Source of the DNA: Collybia mongolica
Lineage: Eukaryota; Basidiomycota; Agaricomycetes; Agaricales; Clitocybaceae
NCBI GenBank assembly: GCA_013420905.1
Contig: JAAXNY010000005.1
Location: 4,278,001 to 4,342,000 of the forward strand
DNA length: 64,000 nucleotides
Reading direction: 5' to 3'
In this document: piece by piece, positions 1-12,836 of the stretch
Layout: every line of letters starts with the position of its first letter
Position numbering within the stretch: the first letter of the stretch is position 1
The notes under the pieces: generated by a model
Told to the model about the DNA's origin: nothing
Seen by the model: the letters and a program-made list of their open reading frames with translations, nothing else
Databases searched by the model: none
Program-made: the position numbers and the translations under genes

Positions 1-1316
1 AAACGCCACCGATATATGTGTTGGCATGCATATGCACCTGCCAACTGCCAGTTTTGTCTCCGTGCTCCGGGTGCAGGTATCGTCACTTCCAAGGCGCCAG
101 ACCCTGTTCATTATACCCCAGTGCCATTCTAGACCCCATAAAGCCCATAAGAAAAGAAGCAACCAACGTACCATGTGGACGTGAAAGAAAGGTGACTGGC
201 CGATCAAATCTTACTCTACATGTGGTTGAAATTAGCCCCATCAGATACGACAACTGTACAGGCGACTTTTTATGTTCAAGCTCCTTCCGAAGTGATGTGG
301 GTATCAAAGAGTGTCGCCGACGTGAAACGTTCCATTCCCCGTCGTATTTTTGAGTTATTCGTCGTTTAAGAAGCCTTTGAGGTGGGCTATTCTGGTGTTC
401 AAGGTGCGCCGTCAGTGGCGGTGACGGCTATTTTGCCGGGGCTTGTCGTGGCATCAGCCCCCATCCCAAACAAGCACAAATCTAACCGGTTAATTTCCTG
501 CCACTCGACGTCTTGGCGCTAGGCGCTGCCATCGGACAGGTTTTGAAATACAGCTTGAGCTTGTGTGTATCCTAAATGCCGCACGCAACAACTATGAAGC
601 GCACCTGCATACCATACGTACCTGATGTGTCAATATGAAATGACAATGCTGCAATTTTGCGTGAGTGGGCAATATTTCTTCACACGGAGTAGTTTGGCTG
701 ATACGAGTTACGGCGTATCTGGGATAAATTTAGAAACAATTTGGCAGATTGATTGGTTTCACGGTGTAGTGATTCCGCTTCGGACATGAGCGCATTGCGC
801 GGGGAACTGCATGAAATTCCGAACTGTTCGTTGGGACTTTGTTGTGCTTTCAGTAGAAGGCTCGGCCTTGGCACTTACCGGCACATTCAGAATCCAGATC
901 ATAAAATTCGTCCACACAATCAGGTACCTGGGGTTAGTTCCGTTCAGGGCTCCTAGCGTTTTGGTATCCATGGCCCGACAGACCTTCCGCGCCCCGAGCG
1001 GCCCACATGATAGAGCGACGGTGTAGATACTGGAAGGGGTGCGCGCTTTCATGGACGGGCAGGGACGACCTAGGTGATCGGACGAGATCGATCGTGGAGT
1101 GTGTATACCTCCCGGATCGAGCAATCACACTTTCCGGCTCACTTGGCAGGAAAATAATCGCGCCAAGGAGATGACATCCATGTGGACCTATTTTCTCATG
1201 ATCTGGGGGTGTGCGTTTATCGAAAATTCTCCATGCAGACACCCACTCCATATAAGATGTCACCTGCTTAATTCTTGTACCTCACGTCTACCCTCTCGGA
1301 ACGTCCCTCTATCGTG
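1..1316. other. 5' flank with no supportable gene
   Basis: Only short overlapping reading frames occur here on both strands. None shows a recognisable domain, a consistent exon chain or a signal peptide. The last few hundred bases are presumably the promoter and 5' leader of the peptide transporter that starts at 1317; I saw no clear TATA box. Confidence 0.5.
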
Positions 1317-3794
1317 ATGACTTCCTACCCAGCAGAGAAATCCGAGAAGGAGTCCGCTCACACTAGCACAATCAGCAATGAGAAGCTAGATTACCAAGGC
1401 GAGCCCGATGGCTCAAGCATCGTCGATGGTTCCGAGGGCGTCACTGAGCACGAGTTGCTCACTCTGAGGCATGTCGGTGACACTCTGCCTTACACATCGT
1501 GGTTGGTTGTCATTGTTGAGTTCGCTGAAAGGTTCGTGGTCATTATTTTGGGGAGATCTTCTCCATTCATTCCCATTGAAATCAAGGTGGACGTATTACG
1601 GCACGACGAACATCTACAACAACTATATCCAGTTCAAGTTGCCTCCCGGCTCTATTAATGGTTCAGTTCCTCCTGGCCTCCGGGGTGGTGATACTGTTGC
1701 TGGTGCGCTTGGGAGGGGTCAACAGAAGGCGTTTGCTCTCCGAACTGTGAGTTTTTGTATTTGAACCGTATATTTGGAATGAATCTAATGAAATGCATCA
1801 GTTTAACAGCTTCTGGGTCTACGTTACTCCCTGGGTCGGTGGAATTCTCGCGGATACTCTCTGGGGTCGATACAAGACTATCCTTGTGTTTTCTATCGTT
1901 TGCTTGTGAGCTTGCACATCGTTCTTCGTAACCTGGCATCAATAATGGTGATCGTAGGGCTGGTCACGTTATCTTGGTTGCTTCATCTTCCCCGGCTGCG
2001 TTGGCGAACTCGAACACTGCGCTTGGACTTTTAGTTCTATCCATCGTCGTCATGGGTCTCGGCGCTGGGTAAGTTGTTTGGCGGTAATTTATGATTCTCA
2101 TTTTCATGCCTTGTATCCTCAGTGCCATCAAGGCCAACGTCTCCCCCATGATTGCTGAACAGTACACCGGAAAACTTCGCAAGGGTGAGTGTGTCGCCGA
2201 TTTGGAATATGACAGCCTGCTAATATTGATGATCAGAAACCCTTTCATCTGGCGAAGTCGTTATCAAATCGCCCGCTATCACGATTCAATCCATGTACTT
2301 GTGGTTCTATGCTGCTATTAACTTTGGGTCTTGTGGTGCCATCTCCGCGTCTTTCCTTGCACGCGACAACGGATACTGGGTTGCGTTCCTGGTCCCCACA
2401 TGTATTTTTGTCTTGGTCCCCTTGGTCCTGATTGTCGGAAAAAGAAACTATGTCGTCACTCCTCCCCGTGGATCTATTCTGCTCGAGGTATGCTGAGTTA
2501 ACTAATGTGTTGAGGTTCCACCTAAACCGACCTCCCAGACCATGCGTGTCATTGGATTTGCCCTCGCCTCCCACTGGTCCATCAACCCCCTGCGCACCAT
2601 CCGCGCCATCCGTGCACCTGATTTCTGGGATCCCGCCAAACCTAGTAAGTATTGAACAATAAAATAGAAAGGCAAATGATTGACGATTTATCTAGGCAGC
2701 TACGAAGTTGGCAAGGTTCCTGCTAAGATGACATGGGATGACGAATTCGTGGGCGAAGTCGGCCGTACTGTCAATGCCTGCTCTGTGTTCCTCTTCTTCC
2801 CCGTCTTCTGGCTATGTAAGCTTTCGCGTTATATCATAATTATCTACACCTTCTCATCACAATAATCAGGCTACTCCCAGATCGATGGTAATCTCGGAAC
2901 TGTCGCTGCTGGAATGACATTGAACGGCACTCCCAATGATCTCATCCAGTAAGCATCAATGATTCATGTCCTTTACTCGCGAGCTTATCCCCTTAATAGG
3001 AACTTGAACCCAATTTCTATCATCATCATGATTCCCATCTTTGATCGCCTTATTTACCCATTCCTGCGAAGCCGTGGCATCAACTTCAGCCCCATCAAGC
3101 GTATCTACGCTGGTTTCCTCGTCGCTGGTCTCGGTACGCCCCTTTAGTTTTTTCGTTAATAATAGCATTGTTCATGCCCCCATTCAGCCATGGTCTACGC
3201 TGCTGTTCTCGAGCACTACATCCAGCAGCGCTCACCTTGCCACGATGGTGAACCTGCAGCTTGCGAAATTGATGGCCTTCACTATGCCGCTGACCTCAAC
3301 GTCTGGATCGTCTGTGGGCCTTATATCCTCGTCGGTATGGCTGAGATCTTCGCATCAATCACATCGTTGGAGTATGCTTTCACCAAGGTACATCTACCCT
3401 TCTTTTTAGACTTTGAGATCTGTACTGACACTATGAATAGGCACCCAAGCGCATGAAGTCCGTCGTGATGGCTTTCGCCCAGTTCCAGACCGCACTCTCG
3501 TCCGCCCTCAACTTCGCCCTCACTGCCGTCAACGTCGAGCAGACGTTTGTATGGCTCTTCGGTTCATTCGCAGTCACTGCATGGATCGTAGGAACCATTT
3601 TCTTCATCACGTAAGTCCACCCTCACCCTTCTTATATCCTATGACCTACGAGACTGACGTTGCGCTCTAGTTTCCGCGGCCTCGATCGTCGTGAGGCTGA
3701 ACTCAACGCCATTGGCCAGGGTGATCGTGTCGGATTCCAGGGCGAAGCAAAGGAGCTTACTACTAATCCGGCTGCTCTCAAATCATCATCGTAA
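1317..3794 (+). CDS. PTR2: POT/PTR2-family proton-coupled oligopeptide transporter
   Basis: Plasma-membrane importer of di- and tripeptides driven by the proton gradient (family knowledge). The gene is split into about 11 exons by short GT-AG introns; the first intron is 1532-1586 and joins EFAER to WTYYG. That rebuilds the ExxER proton-coupling motif followed by the family's aromatic-YYG segment. A later exon reads WFYAAINFGSCGA, the FYxxINxGS signature of POT carriers. Many hydrophobic segments follow, such as LNFALTAVN near the end. The chosen start is the first ATG with a polar Ser/Glu-rich cytosolic N-terminus, as in fungal PTR2 proteins. The stop at 3792-3794 ends a polar tail. All exons keep frame when spliced at canonical sites, so the gene looks intact. 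It converges on the WW-protein gene downstream. Substrate range cannot be read from sequence. Confidence 0.93.
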
Positions 3795-4212
3795 TCTTTC
3801 CCCTTGTTACTGTATGTAATTAATATGTTGGAAAAGTACTGGCTGGAATTCAATGACATCTCATGAATATATCCTATCATTCCCTGGATGCATTGAGCAC
3901 ATGGGCCTTCTGCTTCTTTAAAGATGAAGATGAAAATGATGTCTATCGGCGGTACACAACCGGTGTCATTTCTTACTCCGCCGTTGATATAACAAACGGC
4001 ATTTATCTGGCGCCGAGCTAAATGCAGGGAGGTTTCGTAAATGTCAACGTTTTTTGCGGGCATTGCATTACATCTAAGTACATCCGTCGGAAAAGTGCAT
4101 GATGAGAAATAATAATCAAATCGTGAGTAACGTGTCAAGTCGTAGTGGGGCTGTTTGGTCATCATAGTTTTACAGAGTGATTAAATAAGAGGGCAATTTA
4201 TTTTGAAGCTCT
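3795..4212. other. Convergent intergenic region (3' UTRs)
   Basis: About 420 bases lie between the stop codons of two convergent genes. I see no gene; this is presumably shared 3' UTR and terminator sequence. Confidence 0.5.
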
Positions 4213-7200
4213 TCATCTTCGAAGCAGCAAAAGTGACGTGGTCAGCATACCAGCCATGCCACCAAGGACACCAATCACCGTCCACCTTATGTAGTCGTTG
4301 AAGTGATGCTCAGTCGTCAGGGGGTCCGTTATCGATACACCCCGGAAAGAGTATAACACAACGCCCGTAACAAAGCCGATTATCGCGTACGCAAGGAAGA
4401 CGAGAGGCAGGGACATCACAACACTTCGCCTCTGTTCACGTCATGAGTGGACATCAAGGCGCTGATAGATAATAATGACATACCGAGAGCATCATCAGCC
4501 CTTCCCCTCCTACGTGCGATATGGGGCGCTCCATGTCGGCCTTATACCTAAAAAGAGCAATGACCGTGGAGGCCATTGAGAACGAGGAGAAGAGGATCGC
4601 CACAAAACCCGTGATCCGCGAAACGCTGTCCAGGCCTGGCAAAGAAAGGAAGGTCACAGATGCGCTCAAGACAATCGCAGCCTTCCACGAAGGGGTTCGG
4701 TATACGAAATGCGTAATATGGAGGAAAAAACTCACGATGAGGCAGGTGCAAGCTCCGACAACGAGCATGGGAGCTGCGTTGCGAATCCCGCTTTCTTCGT
4801 CGAATCTGTGGTGGGCACGCTCGAAGAAAATGTAGGGAATCCCGAGGCACATGCAGGAAATGATAAAGTCGACTAGGGCGCGGCGGAAGGGCTTGCGCTG
4901 CTTCGGGAGCTGGATCTCGTTGCTTCTAACGTCGGTTGGTAATGCCTTGTTGGGCCGGAAGTGTTTTTGACGCCAGTGCGCTGGAATAACAATAAGGTTA
5001 AACTGAAATAGCCGGGTCAGCCAAAAGAACTATCTTACCAACTCTCAAAAGAACTCTTGAGACGATGCGAGTCTGGACGACAGATTGAAGCTCGGTGTCT
5101 GCTTGATCTAAATAATACAGTCAGCAAATAATCGGGTACTGAGATGAGGATAGCATACCGCTGAATGAACGGAGAAGCGACATGAGCTCCTGGCATTCCT
5201 CTTGTGTGAACGGAGCCGGAACGTTACGATGGGAAGGGAGTAAACGATCTAAAGGGAAGACGTGAGCGAAAGCACCGAAGATAAGCAACCTGAACACACC
5301 AGTCCAAGCCCAAGTCAAAACATCCGTAGCTTCAGCCCTTGCATTGTGAGGAAGAGATGTATGGGCGGGGTGCGCCTCCATGAATGACCAGTAGCGGTAT
5401 TCAACGTCCAACTCTGATTGAACATGTCAATGAGTGAAGAATATCAACGTCATTCAGGACTCACGATCATCCTCGGCAGGCTTTGCTTTTCCCGAAGCAC
5501 TGCCATTCTCATGCAGACGGTCAATGACCACGGAACGTTTGCGATGGTCCACCCAGCACCTGATCGGCGGCAGCGGCTTCCCGCCTCGCTTTCCCTTCGT
5601 ATCAGCTTCTCTAAGCCAAAGCTCCATACCGGCCGGAGCACTGTCGCGCTCTCTGTAGTGGTGAATCAGATATCCAGTGATAGCATCGAGTTTCTTGTCT
5701 ATGCGAAGGTCGATGTCGGTGGTAACGCGACGTGTAGGATGAACGTAGTATACCGTCCCGTCGGGAAGTGGGTACTCGAGCCAACCCAGATCGTGGAGCC
5801 TTGGTCCATGTGAAGTGGAGTAACCTTGAGCCCAGGAGGAATGTTGAGGCACCCCGGACCGAGGAGAGACATTGACTGCACCGACGCTGCTTGGCTGAAG
5901 GTATGATGCGCCCTTGGGTGAGCCTGGTTGAGAAAGCAGTGGGAGAGTTTCGCTGAAGCAGAAGATGTATTAGGTGGAGAAGTCGGAAAGAATAAAACAA
6001 GCACATACTCGGTCTCAATATGGCCGTGATTGGTGCTCTTGACACTCTGAATAGATGCAAAGTCGTTAATGGGCCTCGAGGGGACAACTTCGTGAAGTGC
6101 TGGTAAAGGCATAATGATGTTCCCATTTGCATTACTGTGGGACTCGCTCGGAGCCTCTTGATGTTGTTCCGAGATATGTGGGCTATTAACGACATGGGGT
6201 CAATTTATGGCGAAAACGTGGTGTCGGGCTACTCACTGAGGGATTGGCTCTGAATGTCCTACGTGTGAAACGGTGATCCTTGGGGGAATGGGATCCGCAA
6301 AAGGATCTTCCATGGGCATACTGTGCTATCGTCAACGAAAAGGCGATGGTCGAACACATAAGGAACTCACTGAATGCTAGATACCCTGCTTCTCGTGCTC
6401 GCGTTTCCATTCAAAACCGACCTCGACACTTCTGGGGTCTTGTGAGACACACTACCCCAAATCTCCTCCCCTGAGTTCATATCATATGTCGGCATTGGAT
6501 AAGGAACAGGCACCGCTGGCATGGCAGTGGGAGTGTGGACAGGAGTTGGCGGCTCTGAGTACTTGGGGGCGGCCGCGACGGGCTCAGGAACTGGCTCCCG
6601 TGGCTCTTCTGGACGGGTTGTAGTTGTCTCTGCAGTTGGTCCTGAATCTCCGCCGAGCGAGTTAGCTTCGATAACTTGTTTGAATCCTTCGGACACAGCG
6701 GGTTGCTGGTGAGAGGGCAGATTGAGATCTTCTGTGGGCTCATCTTGATTGGGGATGTCATCAAAGTATGACCTCGCAGCTCCTACGGCAGGAGGTGGCG
6801 TTCCTGGCTCTGGTACAGCTGGTGCTGGTGCTGGTGCTGGTGCTGCCACTGTTTCTGGGGCTGTTTCCGGTTCTGGAGCTGGTTCTGGTGCTTCTGCCGA
6901 TTCTGCGACTGCTACTGGCTCTAGGACTACTATCGGTACTGGTGCTGATGATTCAGGTTCGGGGTCTGGTACCGAGACTGGTGCTGGTGCGGGTGCTTCC
7001 TCAACAGGAGGTGCAACAGGGGCTGAATGAGCCTCTGGAGCATATATAGATGGCTCTCTCGACGGGTCGACGATGGGCTGAGACTGGGGCAACTCGTCCG
7101 GTTCGTCAGTGAACGCTCCCGGACCTAATCCAGCTGTGTTGGAGTCCAACAAAGGCGGGGGAACGTATCCTTGTGGTGAGGCAACTTCAGGCTCTGCTGA

Positions 7201-7515
7201 CACGGTGGACCCGTGGGCCAAAGGTGAAGGACCGACGAGAATGGAGTCTTCCTGAGATGCCGCAGCCTCACGCGCGGGTGACTCGGCAATGGGGCTTGGG
7301 GTAGTTGATTGCTGCACATGGGAGGATTCGGGAGGCGAGAGAGCAGAAGGCTTTGGAGGTGTAGCAGGGACTCCTTTGACAGAAGCGGCATCTGCTTCTT
7401 TGTCCGAGGCGATAGATGGTGTGTTGGGACGGGTAGCAACAAGTACTGACGAGGCACGGCGAACTGCGCCGCCCATGCGAGACCACCTCGACTTTGCTGG
7501 ACTCGGGGAGCTCAT
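4213..7515 (-). CDS. WW-like-domain membrane protein with Pro/Ala-rich N-terminus
   Basis: A multi-exon gene read right to left. The first exon (7515-6367) encodes about 380 residues: a short basic N-terminus (MSSPSPAKSRWSRMGGAVRR), then a long Pro/Ala/Glu/Val-rich, probably disordered stretch with PEP and PAPA repeats. Later exons near 5800-5700 encode a WW-like fold (LGWLEYPLPDGTVYYVHP) with the first Trp and the YY pair. The second signature Trp is absent, so binding to proline ligands is uncertain. Downstream exons (about 5410-4213) give a Trp-rich segment (RYWSFMEAHP) and several membrane spans, for example PLVFLAYAIIGFVTGVVL, ending LLLLRR. The layout matches a conserved Agaricomycete family usually annotated as WW domain protein. 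Function is unknown; a scaffold at an internal membrane is a guess. Exact splice sites in the middle are estimated. Confidence 0.82.
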
Positions 7516-8568
7516 GGTCGACTGGCGAACACAATAACGATTTAGATGAGAAAGAACGTTGGCGAGGAGTAAGTTGTGATAGTTGGATGGTGGTGAGATG
7601 AGAAAGGAGGATGTGGTCCTGTGCTTTTATTATCCAGGGTTTGCCAGGCGGTTGCATCGAGGCAGGGAGCAAGGGATGCATGATTATGCATTATCGCATG
7701 AACAGGGCACGTTGTCCGGCAGGCAATGATCACGCGGATCAACAATGGCGAACGCACCCCATCTCAGGTTTGGTTGCATAACCTAAGCAGAAAACAAGGT
7801 AGCGATTGTACCTCCTGGAGTGTCCTAAGGGACCGAAAGCCCAGATTAGACAAGGAGTGTGCGATACACGAGGCATCTCTGATTTTTTCCATTGTCTGAT
7901 GGAGGCTGTACCATCTCAAGGCTGCAGCCGTTCTATGGCCAAGAGAGGTAAAGCGCCTCGTTGCGCAGGTGCAACATGCAGGTTGTCTTTGCGTTTTTCA
8001 CGCTTTGTCACAGCTGTAACTTCTTCATATACGACCCTGCCGCGTGTCAACTTGCCGATAAGATCGTCTTCTTGTATGCTGAATAAACGATTAATATCGA
8101 CCATGAAAACGTTGGACAGTATGCAGCAGCTCTAGGTGTAAGGGGTTTTGCTGACACCAAAGCGTAAACCCGATTCGAGGTGGTGGAGTTCAGGATACAA
8201 GTCGCATTTTGCACAGCCACTACTAGGTTCGCTTAACGGTAACATAATCTCCGTAAACATGAAACTTATAACTGCGGTCCACAAACAGTCCATTGAGGCA
8301 GTTGGAATTACAAAAATATCAGAAATACGATACGACGCGTTCTCGCAACGAGTAATTCAATGTGTCCGTTTTTGCGGCGCGGTAGAAGCACATCAAGCCT
8401 TGTGCACCTTCAATCTCGGCCTCCAACTCCTACCTGCTCCATCCGTCAACTTAACATTTTGCGACGCCAACAGTTCTGAACATTCGGGCCACTTGCTTCT
8501 GGAAATTTCGAACCTACGAATCGACCTACTGATCAGAAAGTCGACCCAAGGAAGTCAAAGAAGATGAT
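7516..8568. other. Intergenic region, no supportable gene
   Basis: It contains the promoter side of the WW-like gene. Short frames such as 8148-8567 (+) and 7916-8104 (-) show no domain, and I could not link them to other exons. Nothing else is evident. Confidence 0.45.
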
Positions 8569-10851
8569 TTACTCGGTAACTGGCCAATCAAGGAATGTCA
8601 CTTGAATTTCACGCAGGGCAGGGAAATTGGTGAACCTCAGGGTCGAAATGTATCCCGGGGATTCAGTGGCCGGATATCCACTAGAACCCATACTGAACTT
8701 AGCTGAATTGTTCAAATGAAAGAATACTGGAAAGGCCATACATAGTGTCTCCTCTTCTGTCAAAGATAAGTTTTTTCAAGCGACCGTGTGCTGCTTGCAA
8801 GAGATACTGTCGGTCATCCTAGGAGCAAAATACTGTAAGCTGATTTGAAAAAATGACGAGCGCAAGAGATAGACTGGCCGTGTCTGGGGAGAAATACATC
8901 TTCAAACATGTCATATTTGGGCATAGATTGAAAACGGAGGTCTTCAGGTGGTTCTTTGGGCATATTGCAAGCGTTTCTATCTTCGATCCGTGGACCTTCA
9001 GGAAAGCGGCCGCAGATGGAGGCCTATCTAGATACTTGATCTCGAACTCTCGCAGGGAAGGAAGGCTGTAAACATACAATTAGTATTGAAAATGAAGTAT
9101 GAACATAATTATAACCCGTACTGGAGGACAGAGATGACCGCCAAGAATGAAGGCGTGCAGCCTGTTATTCTGAGCGATTCAAGGGCTGGTAGGCTTTCCT
9201 GCAATATTTTCTTAACATCGAGATCGAGCGTGGCCGTCACGTTACAACGCAACGAACGGAGTGCCTGGAACGGGTGAAGAACAGACGGGCATAACGTTTC
9301 CTTTGGACCTCCTGAAAGCTCCATGTCTAAAATTGATGAGATACGTGGACCCGCGATCTCTGCCAGGGCTCGGAATGCGTCGAGGGTGATGGGAAGGCGA
9401 GATTGAAACAATGACCGCAAAATATCTTTGACTGATGGTGTCGCTACGTGTAACTTTGTGAGATTGGGTGCCAGTTCGAAAATTGCATGGAGGCGACCGC
9501 GAAGCTCAACAGGATTCGTGAGTTCCGAAAACGAGGGCAAAGCCCCCAAAGAACGGAGGTGACCCCCTAACGACGGATTTTCTATAATGCTGGCGGTGTA
9601 TTTTTCAAGACTCTTGTTATCTAAGAATGTTAGAAAGCCGTAGGCATAAGGAAGTGACAAACGCTATGGGCTTCATATTAGAATTGAGGCAATCAAAAGA
9701 AATTGACACATACATGAAAGGCCTTTGACACTCTCAAGAGTCTGTTGTTATCACGTATAGCATAACTCAATATGTCCTCGGAGCTTGCCTCCACATTGTT
9801 GAGATCGATTCCAAAAACAAAAGATAAAACACGGTTCCAAACCAAATCACGAACTTTGTCCGAGGCGTGGGCCATGGGAACATAAGGTCTGTCAGGAGCA
9901 GGGATGTCTGGAATCAAAGGCTGAGTCCTAGCGAGAAACATGTAAGCGGAAGAGAAGAATATGAAGAACGAAGACTACCCACCCGGGTGGCGATTCGAAC
10001 ATGACGAGATCTCGAAGCCTTCGATCTGAATCAACGCAGTCCTGGAACGCTTTGCGACGAGGAGTCTCTCTGTTTCCTCTTTCGTATACGCTCTCTGTGT
10101 CTACGATGCGGATTAACTCCAAGGACGGACACTCTTTAAGTTCCTGAACAGCGTCTTCCGTGCACCGAAGGAACGGAACAGTGATTGTGCATAGATTTTT
10201 GGCCATCGGCAAAGCAGACGTTATCTGGTACCAGCGCTGGATATGATCCTCCATGCCGGAAACATAAACCTCATTCTGGTAGAGTACAGACACCCATAAG
10301 TAAAATAAATAAATAAAATATCAACATACCAAATTGGTCCATTTTTCAAAGGTATAAACGAGCTTCGAAACAAGTTGGCTTAGTGGCGTGTTGTCCGCTT
10401 CTGTCTCTCGTGGATCAACGATGATGAGGCACGCTGGATTAATCGTGTCGAGCGACCTCACAAGACCAGCAACGCTATCTGAGGAACGTAGGTCTAGTGA
10501 AAGACAGAGATCTGTAACGTTAGGAGAGCAGGTAAGGATGCTGTGCATCGCAGCGCCGAAACCGCCCTCCACTCTCAACTTCCTCACGAATGTACCAAGG
10601 TAGCGGTGTGCTCGCAGACTGCGCTCCAGCGCCTGCGTCTGGGCTTTTGACCGCAAAACAACTACCTCGTAGAGAAGCGGAGTTGCGACCATCATCCAGC
10701 CCTTGCAAACTAGCAGCACGACAGAAGTTGGCTGATGAGAGAGACGGAAAAACGGAGACGTGGGTGATATGTCACGAAACATTATATCGGGTACATGAAA
10801 GTGACGTAGAAGAATTTCTCTAATGAGCTCGTTAGACAGGCGGCTTGCCAT
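8569..10851 (-). CDS. F-box / leucine-rich-repeat-like protein, apparent frameshift near the end
   Basis: The N-terminus MASRLSNELIREILLRHFHV is a classic F-box start (substrate receptor of SCF ubiquitin ligases, family knowledge), followed by VVLLVCKGWMMVATPLLYE. Exons join across short introns; the one near 9940-9985 rejoins SPPG to TQPLIPDIP. A second F-box-like block follows (SEDILSYAIRDNNRLLRVSK), then LRR-like strands such as LPSLREFEIKYLD and FPALREIQVTFLD, finishing at 8569. In the last part the frame containing HGRLKKL runs into a run of six T at 8771-8776 and continues one base out of register as SLTEEETLCMAF. An in-frame TAG at about 8820 also needs a very short intron. These could be a homopolymer error, an unusual intron or early decay. 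The target protein is unknown. Confidence 0.75.
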
Positions 10852-10917
10852 GAGCAGATTTACGTTACAGAAGGGATTGGAGGTGGTGGTTGATGGTTTG
10901 AACGGACAAGGTTTTTT

Positions 10918-10930
10918 GGGGGGGGGGGGG
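10918..10930. repeat. Poly-G run (13 G)
   Basis: A homopolymer just upstream of the F-box gene start. Such tracts are prone to length error in assemblies; no function is implied. Confidence 0.9.
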
Positions 10931-11186
10931 AATCGAACTTTTTGCCTTTAACATTTAACCTTTTCAGCCACTGGCAACGCCCGATACGGTAATCAAAATG
11001 AATGCCGCGATGAGACCAATTTCTTCGTGCCAAAGTCCCGTGCAGCACACAGAATCCGGATTGTAGCAGGTGAAGACCAGTCACCGTTAAGAGCTCGCAT
11101 CAACGTCCCTAAATGTGTGCGAGATACAGTCAAAATTACACGACCAGAACATCATTTTGTCTACCGAGATTGTCTCCGAAGTTGGT

Positions 11187-12176
11187 TTATAATTCTCCAG
11201 TTTTGATCTTCGCGCTCAACGTTTCGTTCCTTTTCAGCAGTGGCAGATAGTGCATGGGGAGCGCTGGATGGGCAATAGAAAGGTCGGCGACGATTCGAGC
11301 GAAGTAACCGGAGCCAAGTGGGTTTAAATGGGTATTGTCGCCAGCTGAACGGAGGCAAGGTAGTCAATACGTATTTTGCTTGGGAGGAAAATAATATTCT
11401 TACGGCCCCAGTTGAACATATGTGACTGCGTCGCGCCCAGCTTGGTGATGTACTCGAGGGACGATTTCCATAAATCGAGGTACTGTCCAAGACGTTGAGG
11501 CGAAAAACGGTGTGTTCAAAGACTGGGCGTACCGGTAAATGAAGAGCCTCTGCTACTTTTATCGTTTCGTTGCGATATGGTTCAAGTATGTCTACAGGGA
11601 CAAATTCTGTTGCAAAGTTTCGCCGAATAAGGGAAGTAACCAGAATCGGGTGGCAGCCAGCTTTCTTGAAAAGAACCTATTTGTGTTGTGCTCGAAAACT
11701 GAAAGGAAATACCCTTACTCGTAGGATTTGAGTCAAATCGAGTAGATTGGCATTGAATATTGTTGTGTTGTCAACTTTTTCTGTTGTAAGAGAAGTTATC
11801 ATTGGAGATCAGACTTGTGGGCAGAACGCACGATCGTTATGCCCAAATTGGATATAGCTCCACACGTTTCCCTTTGCACATGCTTTCAAAGCTAGAGGAT
11901 ATTCTGGACCTGTTTGCCACGACGTGGTTGTTGCCTATAATTTGCATCAGATACAAAAAATAAATGGGCGATTCAGGAAATACGCACACCGCTAACTCCA
12001 TAATCTGCGAACAATTTCAAAGTAGAGTTGTTCAGAACTTCAGCATATCCTGGGATCCCCCAACCACCATCCCATTTCACCGTGGAGTCACCGACAAGGA
12101 TGATACCTGGCTTCAGGTCTATAGCATAGGTTGAAACAAGTAAGGGGACAAATTGTAAAAAGGATTTAAGGAGCAT
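11187..12176 (-). CDS. Secreted SGNH hydrolase, rhamnogalacturonan acetylesterase-like (CE12 type)
   Basis: It would remove acetyl groups from pectic rhamnogalacturonan outside the cell (family knowledge). The start MLLKSFLQFVPLLVSTYAID is a signal peptide. The next residues, IILVGDSTV, are SGNH block I with the nucleophile Ser. After an intron at about 11990-11935 comes ATTTWQTGPEY, then IQFGHNDRAF (block III Asn) near 11850. A further exon gives DILEPYRNETIKVAEALHLP near 11590. The last exon carries DNTHLNPLGSGYFARI at about 11340-11295, block V with catalytic Asp and His, and ends TGELTAA-stop at 11187. All three catalytic blocks are present in order, and length (about 250 residues) fits the family. 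Intron edges are by eye. The substrate is inferred from the family only. Confidence 0.8.
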
Positions 12177-12836
12177 TCTGGAATTACCTGTTGCTGGAGA
12201 CAAGTATAGTATTATATGTGTTCGGATTCCTTCCTTCGGACTGGTAGCGGACCGTCGAGAGGCCGCGTGACGAGCTGTCCATGCGGCCGTTCCAAAAGTT
12301 ATGCACCGTACTCCAGTGTTGATTAAAGTTATGGATTTGGAAGAGTTCAGGCCCGCGAGGTCGTCCGTTACACCGCTCAAACCCCGGCACTCATTCCTCG
12401 AAAGATGGGTGATTTGATTCGTGTATTCCGCACGGTCCGTCCTGTTGCATTACTCTCCCAATCCCAGGTTTCAGTTCCTATCTAGGATAGTGTGGATTAT
12501 GTGTTTTCAGGTTGTGTTCCCGGAAAAGCATTCCTTATTTAATTTCGTATACTCGATGGGCGGGCAAGCTTTCTTTTTCTGTTTGATTTTTTTTTTGTTG
12601 TAAAAATAGACGTCTGAAAGTTATAGGTTAACATACCAGAACGTTAACATGATCATGTCCATTCCGAATAACGAAAAGCGGTAGCTTTGGCGCGAGTCTA
12701 TGTGTATAGTCTACCTAGGGTGGAGAAGAGAAACGTGAATTGCGGGACCGGAGAACTTATCCGGAGAGCCGAATCGGAATGCCAGCTGAATCTTATCCTC
12801 CCATTTCCATCCTCATCCAAAGCTCGTACACCCAAC
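12177..12836. other. Intergenic region between divergent genes
   Basis: It holds the upstream regions of the esterase (-) and the Nudix gene (+). Open frames on the minus strand at 12184-12390 show no recognisable domain. Confidence 0.4.

Noticed and set aside
759..1263. Two overlapping minus-strand frames of 109-121 residues
   Set aside because: No domain, no matching exon chain, and they overlap in different registers.
6749..7049. Gly/Ala/Ser-rich and Leu/Val-rich plus-strand frames
   Set aside because: They are antisense to the Pro/Ala-rich exon of the WW-like gene and follow from its repeated codons.
11161..11490. Minus-strand frame of 109 residues
   Set aside because: Out of register with the esterase exon carrying the THLNP block, which is the supported frame.
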